Positions 18,635 to 27,008 of a DNA stretch of 64,000 nucleotides are shown here, in pieces. The DNA comes from CAVTBT01 sp963733065. Its GTDB lineage: Bacteria > Actinomycetota > Thermoleophilia > Gaiellales > Gaiellaceae. The notes beneath the pieces were generated by a model. The model ran no database searches. It was not told the origin of the DNA and saw only the letters and a program-made list of their open reading frames with translations. The translations under genes and the position numbers were made by a program. The stretch is taken from contig CAVTBT010000003.1 in NCBI GenBank assembly GCA_963733065.1, forward strand, positions 310,001-374,000, given 5' to 3'. The stretch's first letter is position 1; each line of letters opens with the position of its first letter.

Positions 18635-18707
18635 TGGAGCCGACGGGACTTGAACCCGTGACCTTCTGGCTGCCAGCCAGACGCTCTCCCAACTGAGCTA
18701 CGGCCCC
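18635..18707 (-). tRNA. tRNA-Ala(GGC)
   Basis: 73-nt cloverleaf without encoded CCA. The acceptor GGGGCCG pairs with CGGCTCC and contains the G3-U70 wobble that marks alanine tRNAs. The anticodon loop CTGGCAG gives anticodon GGC, and the T arm has GGTTCAAGTCC. Confidence 0.96.
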
Positions 18708-18745
18708 GTGCGGCAGCCAGTGTAGTGGCTCGCCGAGGCGCCCGG

Positions 18746-19102
18746 CTAGCTAGCCGCTGCTTCGACCTCGATCGCCGGCACGTCCCCCCAGAGGTCCTCG
18801 AGCCGGTAGAAGTCGCGCGTCTCGGGCGTGAACACGTGGAGCACGACGTCGAGGTAGTCGGCGATGATCCACGTCGCCTCGCGCTCGCCCGCCACGGACC
18901 GCGGCAGCAGCCGTGCGTCCTTCTTCAGGGTCGCGTAGACGTCGTCGTGGATGGCCTTCGTCTGGCGAGGATTGCGACCGGTGGCGAGCACGAAGAAGTC
19001 CGTGTAGTCGCACACCGACTGCATGTCCAGGATGGTGACGTTCGTCGCCAGCTTCTCCTGTGCGAGAGCGGCGATCCTGCGAGCTTGCTCGAGCGAGGTC
19101 AG
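18746..19102 (-). CDS. rsfS: ribosome silencing factor RsfS
   Basis: 118 residues of the RsfS/Iojap family, which binds L14 and blocks subunit joining under starvation. Typical motifs: DMQSVCDYTDFFVLATG, RQTKAIHDDV, ATWIIADYLDVVLHVFTPE, and FYRLEDLWGD. No ATG, GTG or TTG occurs at a sensible position. A CTG at 19102, ten bases after GGAAAGGA, gives the family length, so a rare CTG start is proposed. The gene lies directly behind nadD on the minus strand, the usual actinobacterial order. Confidence 0.9.
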   Translation of the reverse strand: MTSLEQARRIAALAQEKLATNVTILDMQSVCDYTDFFVLATGRNPRQTKAIHDDVYATLKKDARLLPRSVAGEREATWIIADYLDVVLHVFTPETRDFYRLEDLWGDVPAIEVEAAAS

Positions 19103-19154
19103 TTCGGTGCTGTCCTTTCCGAGACTCTTTGAGTGTAACCGCGAACCACCCGTG

Positions 19155-19721
19155 TCAATCCACGCGGTAGAGCTCGAGCCGCTCGATCTCACGGGCAACG
19201 GCAGGCGGCACGAGGCCGTCGAGAGGCTCGCCGCGTCCCGCTCGAGCACGGAGGTCGGACGACGAGACGGCCAGCGGCTCGAGCTCGAAGATCAGCACGC
19301 GTTCCGGTTGCGAGACGCGCTCCAGCGCCGCCTCGAGCCGCTCGCGCGGGTAGCCGGGGCGGGTCGCGACGCCGAGGCGGGCGAGCTCGAGCACACGCTC
19401 GGGCTCCTTCCACTCCGCGAGGTCGACGAGCTCGTCGGCGCCGATCACGAAGATCGGATCCTGGAGGCCGCGCTCCTGGAGCGCATCGACGGTGCGCGGG
19501 TGCTGCTCGAGCTCGACCTCGACGCGCCGCACGTCGGCGAAGGCGAGCCGCGCGAGCTCGAGGCGCACGGCCGCCGGGGTGCGCACGCGCTTGTGCCCCG
19601 GGTCGGCAACCACCGTGACGAGCAGGCGCTCGAGCCCGAACCGGTCGACGGCGGCGCGGGCGAGCGCGACGTGGCCGACGTGCGGGGGGTCGAAGGCGCC
19701 GCCCAGGATCCCTACTGCCAT
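19155..19721 (-). CDS. nadD: nicotinate-nucleotide adenylyltransferase
   Basis: 188 residues. It transfers AMP from ATP to nicotinate mononucleotide, making deamido-NAD in NAD synthesis. Seen: GGAFDPPHVGHVALA with the nucleotidyltransferase (H/T)xGH signature, FVIGADELVDLAEWKEP, and the C-terminal SSSDLRAR equivalent of ISSTxIR. The ATG at 19721 overlaps the obg end by ten bases, so translation is coupled. The obg-nadD-rsfS order is typical of actinobacteria. Confidence 0.96.
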   Translation of the reverse strand: MAVGILGGAFDPPHVGHVALARAAVDRFGLERLLVTVVADPGHKRVRTPAAVRLELARLAFADVRRVEVELEQHPRTVDALQERGLQDPIFVIGADELVDLAEWKEPERVLELARLGVATRPGYPRERLEAALERVSQPERVLIFELEPLAVSSSDLRARAGRGEPLDGLVPPAVAREIERLELYRVD

Positions 19722-20899
19722 TCCAGCACCTCCTCGCCGATCTCGACCTCGGCCCCCTTGCGAACGCCGGCGGCGCGGAGCGCCTCCTCGAGCTCCTCAC
19801 CGCTCGGCGGTGCGCCCACGACGCGGTAGCCGCGGTCGGTGCGGTAGATGCGGTAGGCGCGTCGCGCCGGGGGCCGCGGCCGGTACTCGAGGAACTCCGG
19901 GAGCGGCTCCTCCTCGATCCGCTCGGGCGGCGGGGGCACGGCCGAGAACAGCCACCGTTTCAGGTCGTCGATGCCCTGCCCGGTCGCCGCGGAGACGTGG
20001 TGCACGCCGACGATGCGGGGGTCGTCGAACTCGACCGTCGGGAGCTCGCGAAGCAGATCGACCTTGTTCAGCACGACCGCCTGCGGACGCTCCTCGAGCC
20101 CCGCCCCGTACGCCGCGAGCTCGCGGTCGATCGTGCGGAAGCGCTCCGCGACGTCGCCCTCGGAGACGTCGATCACGTGGAGCAGCAACCTCGCTCGCTC
20201 GAGATGCGCCAGGAACTCGTGTCCGAGCCCGATGCCCTCGCTCGCGCCCTCGATCAGCCCGGGCACGTCGGCGACGGTGAGCTGCTGTCCCTCCGTGGAG
20301 TCGACCGTGCCGAGGACGGGCGCGAGTGTCGTGAACGGATAGTCGGCGACCTTCGGCCTCGCATTCGAGAGCCGTCGCAGGAGCGACGACTTGCCCGCGT
20401 TCGGCAGGCCGGCCAGCGCGGCGTCGGCCATGAGCTTCAGTCGGAGGTCGAGGAGCGCCTCCTCCCCGGGGAGGCCCGTCTCCGCGAAGCGCGGCGCCTG
20501 CCGAGTGGGCGTGGCGAAGCGCGCGTTGCCGCGGCCGCCCAGCCCGCCCCCGGCCACGACGACGCGCGCGGCCGGCGTCGCGAGGTCGGCGACCAGCACG
20601 CCGTCCTCGCCGACGACCTGCGTGCCGACCGGCACGGCCAGCTCGACGTCGTCTCCGTCCGCGCCGTGCCGGCGCGCGCCACTGCCGCTCCCGCCACGGC
20701 CGGCCCGGAACCGCACCTTCGACCGGAACGCCGAGAGGTCACGAAGGTCGGCATCGGCGACTACGACGACGTCACCGCCGTGGCCGCCGTCACCGCCGTC
20801 CGGCCCGCCGCGCGGGACGTGCTTCTCACGGCGGAAGCTGAGGCCGCCGTCGCCGCCGCGACCGGCCTGCACGTGGATGCGGGCCCGGTCGTTGAACAC
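19712..20899 (-). CDS. obgE: Obg GTPase (ribosome assembly)
   Basis: 395 residues with the three actinobacterial Obg parts. The Gly-rich N-terminal fold (AGRGGDGGLSFRREKHVPRG, DGGDGGHGGDV) spans ~1-155. The G domain has GLPNAGKSSLL (G1), DYPFTT (G2), DVPGLIEGA (G3) and NKVDLL (G4). The C-terminal OCT domain spans ~315-390. It is involved in late 50S assembly and growth control. It overlaps nadD downstream by ten bases and follows rpmA by six bases. Confidence 0.97.
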   Translation of the reverse strand: MFNDRARIHVQAGRGGDGGLSFRREKHVPRGGPDGGDGGHGGDVVVVADADLRDLSAFRSKVRFRAGRGGSGSGARRHGADGDDVELAVPVGTQVVGEDGVLVADLATPAARVVVAGGGLGGRGNARFATPTRQAPRFAETGLPGEEALLDLRLKLMADAALAGLPNAGKSSLLRRLSNARPKVADYPFTTLAPVLGTVDSTEGQQLTVADVPGLIEGASEGIGLGHEFLAHLERARLLLHVIDVSEGDVAERFRTIDRELAAYGAGLEERPQAVVLNKVDLLRELPTVEFDDPRIVGVHHVSAATGQGIDDLKRWLFSAVPPPPERIEEEPLPEFLEYRPRPPARRAYRIYRTDRGYRVVGAPPSGEELEEALRAAGVRKGAEVEIGEEVLEWQ

Positions 20900-20905
20900 G
20901 GTTGG

Positions 20906-21169
20906 CTACTCGGAGGCTTCGGCGCCGGCGACCGACACGAAGCGCTTCTCGCCGCTCCGGCGGAACTCGACGGTGCCCTCGCGCAGCGCAAAGATCGTGT
21001 CGTCGCGGCCGAGCCCCGCGCCCGGCCCGGGTCGGAACCTTGTGCCGCGTTGACGGACGATGATCATCCCGGTCTTGACGGGCTGGCCGGCGAAGATCTT
21101 GACGCCGAGCCGCTTCGCCTGGGAGTCGCGGCCGTTGCGGGAGGAGCCGAGACCCTTCTTGTGTGCCAT
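20906..21169 (-). CDS. rpmA: 50S ribosomal protein L27
   Basis: 87 residues, standard L27 length. It starts MAHKKGLGSSRNGRDS without the Firmicutes-type cleavable N-terminal extension. The core reads QPVKTGMIIVRQRGTRFRPG, and the C-terminus is FVSVAGAEASE. Its start abuts the rplU stop, giving the conserved rplU-rpmA-obg order. Confidence 0.97.
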   Translation of the reverse strand: MAHKKGLGSSRNGRDSQAKRLGVKIFAGQPVKTGMIIVRQRGTRFRPGPGAGLGRDDTIFALREGTVEFRRSGEKRFVSVAGAEASE

Positions 21170-21724
21170 CTAGCCCTCCTCCTTCTCCGCCAGGGCGGAC
21201 TCGAGCGCGGCGATCGCGCCCTTGCGGGCGGCACCCGCCTGCTCGAACTCCAGCGCGGCTTCGAGCATTGGCCGATTCCAATGGCCCGACTGCTCCTTGA
21301 TCTCGGCGACCGTGAGCTCCTCGTAGCCCGACGGCATGCCCTTCACGTGCTCCGGCGCGGCCTCGTCGGCCTTCGGCTTCGCCGCCGCCTCCGCCTTCGG
21401 CTTCGCGGCGGCCTTCGCCTTCCCGGAGCCGATCGACTCGATCTCGATCTGCGTCAGCTTGGCGCGGAAGCCCGTGTGGCGGCGGTAGCCAGACTTCGGC
21501 CGGTACTTGCCGATGCGGATCTTCTCGCCGAGCGCGGGACCGAGCACCTTCGCGGTCACCGTGACGCCGGTCGGCGAGAGCATGGTCTCACCATCGCCGC
21601 CGACGAGCAGCACGTCCGGTGTGAACGTCTTCCCCTCGTCGTGTGCGAGCCGGTCCACCAGCAGACGCTGGCCCTCGCGGACCGTGTACTGCTTGCCACC
21701 GAGAGAGATGATCGCGTAGCCCAT
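21170..21724 (-). CDS. rplU: 50S ribosomal protein L21 with C-terminal extension
   Basis: 184 residues. The first ~102 are normal L21 (MGYAIISLGGKQYTVREGQR, GKYRPKSGYRRHTGFR). An Ala/Lys-rich linker with repeated AKPKAEA-like units follows, then a ~55-residue folded-looking tail containing YEELTVAEIKEQSG and AARKGAIAALESALA. That tail resembles the helical-hairpin appendix seen on some actinobacterial ribosome- and DNA-binding proteins; its role is not known to me. The ATG at 21724 is fixed by the family start. Confidence 0.95.
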   Translation of the reverse strand: MGYAIISLGGKQYTVREGQRLLVDRLAHDEGKTFTPDVLLVGGDGETMLSPTGVTVTAKVLGPALGEKIRIGKYRPKSGYRRHTGFRAKLTQIEIESIGSGKAKAAAKPKAEAAAKPKADEAAPEHVKGMPSGYEELTVAEIKEQSGHWNRPMLEAALEFEQAGAARKGAIAALESALAEKEEG

Positions 21725-21776
21725 GGTTCCAAGCGTGACGAACGCGGGCAGACGCCCGCGAGCCGACGGAGTGTAG

Positions 21777-24645
21777 CTACTTGCGCTCCAGGTCGTCGAG
21801 CCATTCCGACATCGGAACGTAGGAGAAATCCTCCTCGCCCGGCGCGTCCGCGGGCGGCTCGTCAGCGGCCTGCACCTCCACGAGCGGCTGCTCGGAGACC
21901 ACCGCTTCGGGCTCGGGTTCGAGCTCGGGCTCGGGCTCGGTGCCGTTGTCTTCTGCGTCCGCGTCCGCGGCGGGCTTGCGCTTGCGGTTTCGGCCGCCGC
22001 GCGTGCCGCGCCGTGTCTTCCGCTTCGCCTTGGGCGCGCCCTCGGCAGCATCTCCGTCCGTCTCCGTCTCCGCCTCCGCCACAGGCGCGGCGTCGGCCTC
22101 GACGGGCGCCGGCTCGGCGCCGTTCGTGGAGTCGGCATCGGAGGTCGACTCGGTGCCGAGCTCGGGTGCGGGGACGTGGATCTTCGGCGCACGCTTGCGG
22201 CGAGACGTGGACGCGGGCTTCGGCGGCTCGGATGCCTCGGGCCCTTCGGCCGCGACCGCAGCAGTGTCCTCGGCAAGCGCGTCCTCCCCATCGGCCGCGG
22301 CGTCCGCGGCTGCCGCCGGCTTCTTCCGCCCGCGGCCTCCGCGCGAGCCGCGCCGGGTGCGCTTCTTCGCCGGCGCGGCGCCGTCCGTCGCAGCCGCGCC
22401 GACGTCGGCCGCCTCGACGTCCGCCTCGTCCTCGTCGGGCTCGAGAGCCTCTTCCTCGAGCCACCGCCTCGACCTCGTCCAGCGCCTCGACCGGCTTCTT
22501 CGCGCGGGACGGCGCCCGCGTCGGCTTCTCGGCCTCGCCCTCGAACGTGATCGCCGGATCGACCTCCGGGCCGCCCATGGGCTCGCCGTACGCGGCGGTC
22601 TCGAGCACGCGCACGACGCGGACCTTGGTCTTCTTGCCGACGAGCTTGGACGCACCCGCGACGACGACGTCGAAACCGTCGACCTTGCCGACGCCGGCTG
22701 TCGCGTCGTGGCGGTCGACCTCGACGAGCTTCACATCCAGCTCGGCGTCCTCCGCGACCGGCGCCGTCGGAGCGAGGTCGTCGCGCTTGCCCTCGGCGAC
22801 GACGTGGAAGTGGTCGTAGTGAATGTGGCCGTTGCCGGTGGGCGCGGTCAGGAAGAACCGCTTGCGCGCTTCGGCGTCGATCTCCGCGAGCCGGCGCCCG
22901 CCTTCGCCGACGACGAGCGCCAGCGTGCGCGGGTGCAGCTCGACGGTGAACGCCTGAGACCGCGAGCCGGCCGCGAGCGTACGGAGCTTCCGCTCCGCGT
23001 CCATCGCGAACGTCCGCTCGGAGACGACGATGCCGTCGCCTGCGCAGGTGGGGCACTTGCGGGTGAGGATCTCGCGGGGCCCGTCCGTGACGTTCTGACG
23101 CGTCATCTCGACGAGCCCGAGCGGTGAGATCTCCACGACGTACGTCTTGGTGCGGTCGCGCTCGAGCTCCGAGCGCAGCGCCTCCTCGACCGTCTCCCGG
23201 TTCTTCGGGTTCGCCATGTCGATGAAGTCGATGACGATGATGCCGCCGATGTCGCGCAGCCGCAGCTGGCGCACGACTTCCTTCACGGCCTCGAGGTTGT
23301 TCTTGACGATCGTGTCCTCGAGCCGCGCATTCGAGCTCTTCGACCGCGAGCCCACGAAACGCCCGGTGTTGACGTCGATGACCGTGAACGCCTCGGCGTA
23401 GTCGAAGATCAGGTACCCGCCGGACGGCAGGTCGACCCGCCGCTCGAGCGTCGACCGGATCTCGGCCTCGACGCCGTGCGCCTCGAAGAGCGACTCCTTG
23501 TCGCGGTGCCGGTGGACGCGCTCGAGCATGTGCGGCGAGGTCTTCTTGAGGTAGCCGACGATCCGGCGGTGCGTCTTGTCGTGGTCGATGTACGCCGCCT
23601 CGAAGTCGCCCGCGAAGAGGTCGCGCACGACGCGGAGCGGCAGCTCGGCCTCCTGGTAGACGAGGCTCGGCGGGCTCGCCTGCTTCGCCCTCGTCTGGAT
23701 CGTCTTCCACAGCCGCTGCAGGAAGACGAGGTCGCGCTCGACGTCTTCCGCGGAGGCGCCCTCGGCGGCCGTGCGCACGATGACACCGCCTTCCTTGGGC
23801 GCGATCTCCTTGAGGATGTCCTTCAGGCGCGTGCGCTCCGCGTCGTCGAGCCGGCGGGAGACGCCGAGGCCCTCGCCGTTCGGCACGTAGACGAGGAAGC
23901 GACCGGGCAGCGAGATCTCGGTCGTCAGCCGCGCGCCCTTCGTCTTCATCGGGTCCTTCACCGCCTGCACGAGCAGCGTCTGCCCGCGGCTGATGAGGTC
24001 CGTGATCTTCTTGCCGTGCCGCTTGCCCTCGAGCTCGGGCACGACGATCTCGTCGACGTAGAGGAAGCCGTTCTTCTCGAGGCCGATCTCGACGAACGCC
24101 GCCTCCATTCCCGGCAGCACGTTGTCGACGGTGCCGAGGTAGATGTTGCCCGCGATGGAGCGGCGCTCGGGCCGCTCGAGGTACACCTCGGCGACGCGTC
24201 CGTCCTCGAGCACCGCGACGCGCTGCTCGCCGACGTCGACCGAGATCACGAGCTCGCGCTTCGCGGCCGGCAACGGCGCACGACGCGGCGGCTGTCGGCG
24301 GCGGGTGCTCGACGAGCGGCCGGCGCGGTCCGAGGACTTGCGCTCGGGACGCTTGGCCCTCTTGGCCGGCGCCTTCTCGGCCGGCGCCTTCTCCTTGGCC
24401 GGGGCCTTCAGCGCGGGCTCTGACTCCGCTTCGGCCGACGGCTGGGCCGCCTCCCCCGGCTTCTTGCGCCCGCGCCCGCCGCGGGTGCCGCGCCGGCGCT
24501 TGCGCTTGGCAGCCTCGCCGTCTGCGGCGGGCGCCTCTGACGTCGGCTGCTCGGCCGGCTCAGCCGGCGGCGCCTCCTGCGCGGCGGCCTGCTCGGCGGG
24601 CGCCGCTTCCTCCTGCTGCTTCTTCTTCCGTCGGAACCAGGGCAA
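21777..24645 (-). CDS. rne: ribonuclease E/G with long basic and acidic arms, one frame break
   Basis: About 955 residues. The catalytic core (~140-580) has ELVISVDVGEQRVAVLEDG, an S1 domain (GNIYLGTVDNVLPGMEAAFV), the DNase I-like site residues in VIDVNTGRFVG and IIVIDFIDM, and the Zn-link CPTCAG. N- and C-terminal arms are low complexity and carry three near-identical RNA-binding-like patches (RGTRGGRGRKKP at the N-terminus; RGSRGGRGRKKP and RGTRGGRNRKRK at the C-terminus) with acidic stretches between. The TTG at 24645 follows AGAGGA by about eight bases. One extra G near 22465 separates core from tail. The enzyme makes the main cut in mRNA decay and rRNA processing. Confidence 0.92.
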
Positions 24646-24668
24646 AAGAGTTGTCCTCTCGTGTGAGC

Positions 24669-24708
24669 GCGCGCGAAGCGACGGCCCCAACTGGGGCCGG
24701 TCGCGCGC
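24669..24708 (-). promoter_or_regulatory. long hairpin in the rne leader
   Basis: On the minus strand GCGCGCGA...GGCCCC-AGTT-GGGGCC...TCGCGCGC folds into a two-part stem ending 24 bases before the rne TTG. E. coli rne is autoregulated through 5' leader hairpins, so this is a candidate control element, but the sequence shows only the structure. Confidence 0.4.
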
Positions 24709-24799
24709 AGCGGATATTCAAAAGGCTAGGCATGGCCTCGTCGCACAGGCTAGCAACACGACCGGAATGTCCCGGCCGGGCGCGGAAACCGCGGCGGAC

Positions 24800-24994
24800 T
24801 CAGGCGGCGGCGGGGCGCAGGCGCGCCCGGCGCGCGCGGACGGCTCGCAGCCGCTGGCTGAGGCGCGCCCAGGCCCACGGCTCGAGCTCGCCGTATCGCG
24901 TCTCGCTCTGGCCGCGGGTCGCCTCGAGGTACTCGAACCAGGCGTCGGCCTCTTCGATCTGCAACAGCTCCTCGGCGTGCTCGGCACCCACCAT
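24800..24994 (-). CDS. small helical protein, 64 residues, unknown function
   Basis: ATG 24994 lies five bases after AGGAGGGAG, a strong ribosome binding site. The N-terminal half is acidic (AEELLQIEEADAWFEYLEAT), the middle aromatic (YGELEPWAWARL), and the C-terminal half strongly basic (RLRAVRARRARL). It is probably a two-helix protein. It lies between the DUF697 gene and rne on the same strand. Too short for confident family assignment. Confidence 0.6.
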   Translation of the reverse strand: MVGAEHAEELLQIEEADAWFEYLEATRGQSETRYGELEPWAWARLSQRLRAVRARRARLRPAAA

Positions 24995-25050
24995 CTCGCT
25001 CCCTCCTGGTCGGTCGAGGGGTGATGCTAGGACCGGGACCGGACGGAGTG

Positions 25051-25827
25051 CTACGGCGCCCCGTCGCGGGCGTCGTACCAGCGGAGCGCCGCCTCGCCGA
25101 TCGTCCGTGTCCCCGCGTAGGCGACGGCTCCCTGCACCGCCCAGCCGGCGACCGGGATCAGGCCGACCGCCTGGTGGGCGATGGTGCGGAACGCGAGGCC
25201 GTTCCCGATCGTCGCGACGATCTCGGGTGCCCTCTGCGCGTCGACCTCCTCGCCGTGGGCCGCCGCGATGCGCAGCACGAGCCGGAGCTGGTTCATCGTC
25301 AGCACCGGGAAGTCCACGCCGGGGATGAAGATGGCGGCCGCGAGGAGCGCGTTCTTGCGCGAGAACGAGGTGATGAGAGCGCGGCAGACCGGCTCGCGCA
25401 GCACCGGCAGCTTCGCGGCGAGCCCTGCGCCGAGCTCGCCGAGCGCCGCGGCGACCGTTTCCACGATCTCGTCGACCGGGAAGCCCGCGCCGGGCGGGCA
25501 TGTCACGACATCGGTCGCGAGCACGTACGGCACGTCGAGATTCGGCGTCGGCGCGGTCTGGACAGCGACGATCGGCGTGCGCGCGAGGTCCGCCGCGCGC
25601 AGCAGCGCGAGCTCGCCCTCGCCGGGGTCGCCGGCGAGCACGACGATCAGGACCGACGCGCCCGCCGGGTCGCCGCCGAGGCGCACGAAGGACGGATCGC
25701 CACCGGCGCGAAGCTCCTTCGCGAGCTGCTCGGCGAGGATCCCGTCGACCTGGAGCGGCCCCTCCACCTGGGGCGCGCCCCGCAGCTCCCGTACGAGGCC
25801 GAGCATCGAGCCGAGGCTGAACGCCAT
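25051..25827 (-). CDS. DUF697 domain protein
   Basis: 258 residues. The N-terminal half is an alpha/beta segment (ASVLIVVLAGDPGEGELALL, then PIVAVQTAPTPN) resembling a degraded G domain without a P-loop. The C-terminal half (~140-250) is DUF697-like with two hydrophobic hairpins (LLAAAIFIPGVDFPVLTMNQ, VGLIPVAGWAVQGAVAYAGT). ATG 25827 overlaps the rodA stop (TGATG), so it is co-translated with the rod-shape operon. Membrane association is likely; function is unknown. Confidence 0.75.
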   Translation of the reverse strand: MAFSLGSMLGLVRELRGAPQVEGPLQVDGILAEQLAKELRAGGDPSFVRLGGDPAGASVLIVVLAGDPGEGELALLRAADLARTPIVAVQTAPTPNLDVPYVLATDVVTCPPGAGFPVDEIVETVAAALGELGAGLAAKLPVLREPVCRALITSFSRKNALLAAAIFIPGVDFPVLTMNQLRLVLRIAAAHGEEVDAQRAPEIVATIGNGLAFRTIAHQAVGLIPVAGWAVQGAVAYAGTRTIGEAALRWYDARDGAP

Positions 25828-27008
25828 CAGCGCCGCCGCAGCCACGGCAGCCCGCCGCGGGCGTGGATCCCCTGCAGCACGCCGATCGCGAGCAGGTTCG
25901 CAACCATCGACGAGCCGCCCACCGTGACGAAGGGCAGCGGGATGCCCGTCACCGGCGCGATGCCCATCGTCATGCCGACGTTGACGAAGACCTGGAACAG
26001 GAACGCGAACACGATGCCGCCGGCAACGACCGCGCCGTAGAGATCGTCGGCGACGGTGATCACCCGCAGGCCCCGCCAGACGACGAGCAAGTAGAGCAGC
26101 AGCAGGATCGCCGCGCCGACGAAGCCGCGCTGCTCTCCGAACGAGGCGAACACGAAGTCCGTGGCGTGCTCCGGCAGGTAGTCGAGCCTGGTCTGGGTCG
26201 CGCCCTCGATGCCGCGGCCGTCCAGCCCGCCCGACCCGATCGCCGTCAACGACTGGTTGACGTTGTAGGTCAGGCCCGACGGGTCCTCATCGGGGTTCGT
26301 GAAGCCGGTCAGGCGCTGCGTCTGGTACGGCTTGAGCACCTCGACGCCCGCCGAGGGCAGCAGCCAGACGATGGACACGACGCCGACGACCGCGACCGTG
26401 GCGAGCACGGCCAGGTGCAGCCAGCGCACCCCGCCCACGAACAACACAGCCGCGAGCGCCGCGGCGTAGACCATCGACGTGCCGATGTCCGGCTGCGTGA
26501 AGACCAGCAGCATCGGCACGAGGCCAAGGCCGACGCAGGAGAGGACCGTGCGCCACTCGCCGATGTGCCGGGCGCGCTCGACCAGGAAGCCGGCGAGGGC
26601 GAGGATGAAGAGGAGCTTGCCGAACTCGGAGGGCTGGAACTGGAACGGCCCGAGCTCGATCCAGCGCTTCGAGCCCCGTGTCGCCTCCGCGAGCGCGAAG
26701 ACCAGCACCATCAGCGTGACGGTGCCGACGTAGATCGCCTTCCAGGAGCGGCGGTAGACGCCGGGGTCGATGGCGAGCGCGGCCACGAGCCCGATGCCTC
26801 CCACGGCGGCCGCCATCGCCTGCCGGACGACGTAGTAGCTCTCGTCGCCCTCGACGTCGTTGCGGGTGATGCCCGCGACGGCCCAGAGGCCGTAGGCGAC
26901 GAGCGCGCCGACCGCGAGCAGGAGCAGCCAGTCGAGCCGTCGCAGGAAGGCGACGAGATCGACCCGCGGGGCCGCGGTCGCGCGAGCGGTGCCGGCGTCG
27001 ACGATCAA
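25827..27008 (-). CDS. rodA: peptidoglycan glycosyltransferase RodA (SEDS)
   Basis: 393 residues, about ten membrane helices. SEDS hallmarks: GSKRWIELGPFQFQPSEFGK, FTQPDIGTSMVYAAAL, the long periplasmic loop with NVNQSLTAIGSGGLDGRG, LPEHATDFVFASFGEQRGF, and GMTMGIAPVTGIPLPFVTVG with SSMV. It polymerises lipid II during cell elongation with its partner PBP2, encoded immediately upstream. A TTG at 27008 overlaps the PBP2 stop as TTGA, which decides the start. The actinobacterial setting suggests rod-shaped cells. Confidence 0.95.
   Translation of the reverse strand: MIVDAGTARATAAPRVDLVAFLRRLDWLLLLAVGALVAYGLWAVAGITRNDVEGDESYYVVRQAMAAAVGGIGLVAALAIDPGVYRRSWKAIYVGTVTLMVLVFALAEATRGSKRWIELGPFQFQPSEFGKLLFILALAGFLVERARHIGEWRTVLSCVGLGLVPMLLVFTQPDIGTSMVYAAALAAVLFVGGVRWLHLAVLATVAVVGVVSIVWLLPSAGVEVLKPYQTQRLTGFTNPDEDPSGLTYNVNQSLTAIGSGGLDGRGIEGATQTRLDYLPEHATDFVFASFGEQRGFVGAAILLLLYLLVVWRGLRVITVADDLYGAVVAGGIVFAFLFQVFVNVGMTMGIAPVTGIPLPFVTVGGSSMVANLLAIGVLQGIHARGGLPWLRRR

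Noticed and set aside
19997..22819. 940-codon plus-strand reading opposite obg, rplU and rne
   Set aside because: Low-complexity translation opposite four recognisable conserved genes.
24720..24760. Promoter-like TTGCTA and TAGCCT upstream of rne on the minus strand
   Set aside because: The spacing is about 22 bases, too long for a sigma-70 promoter.
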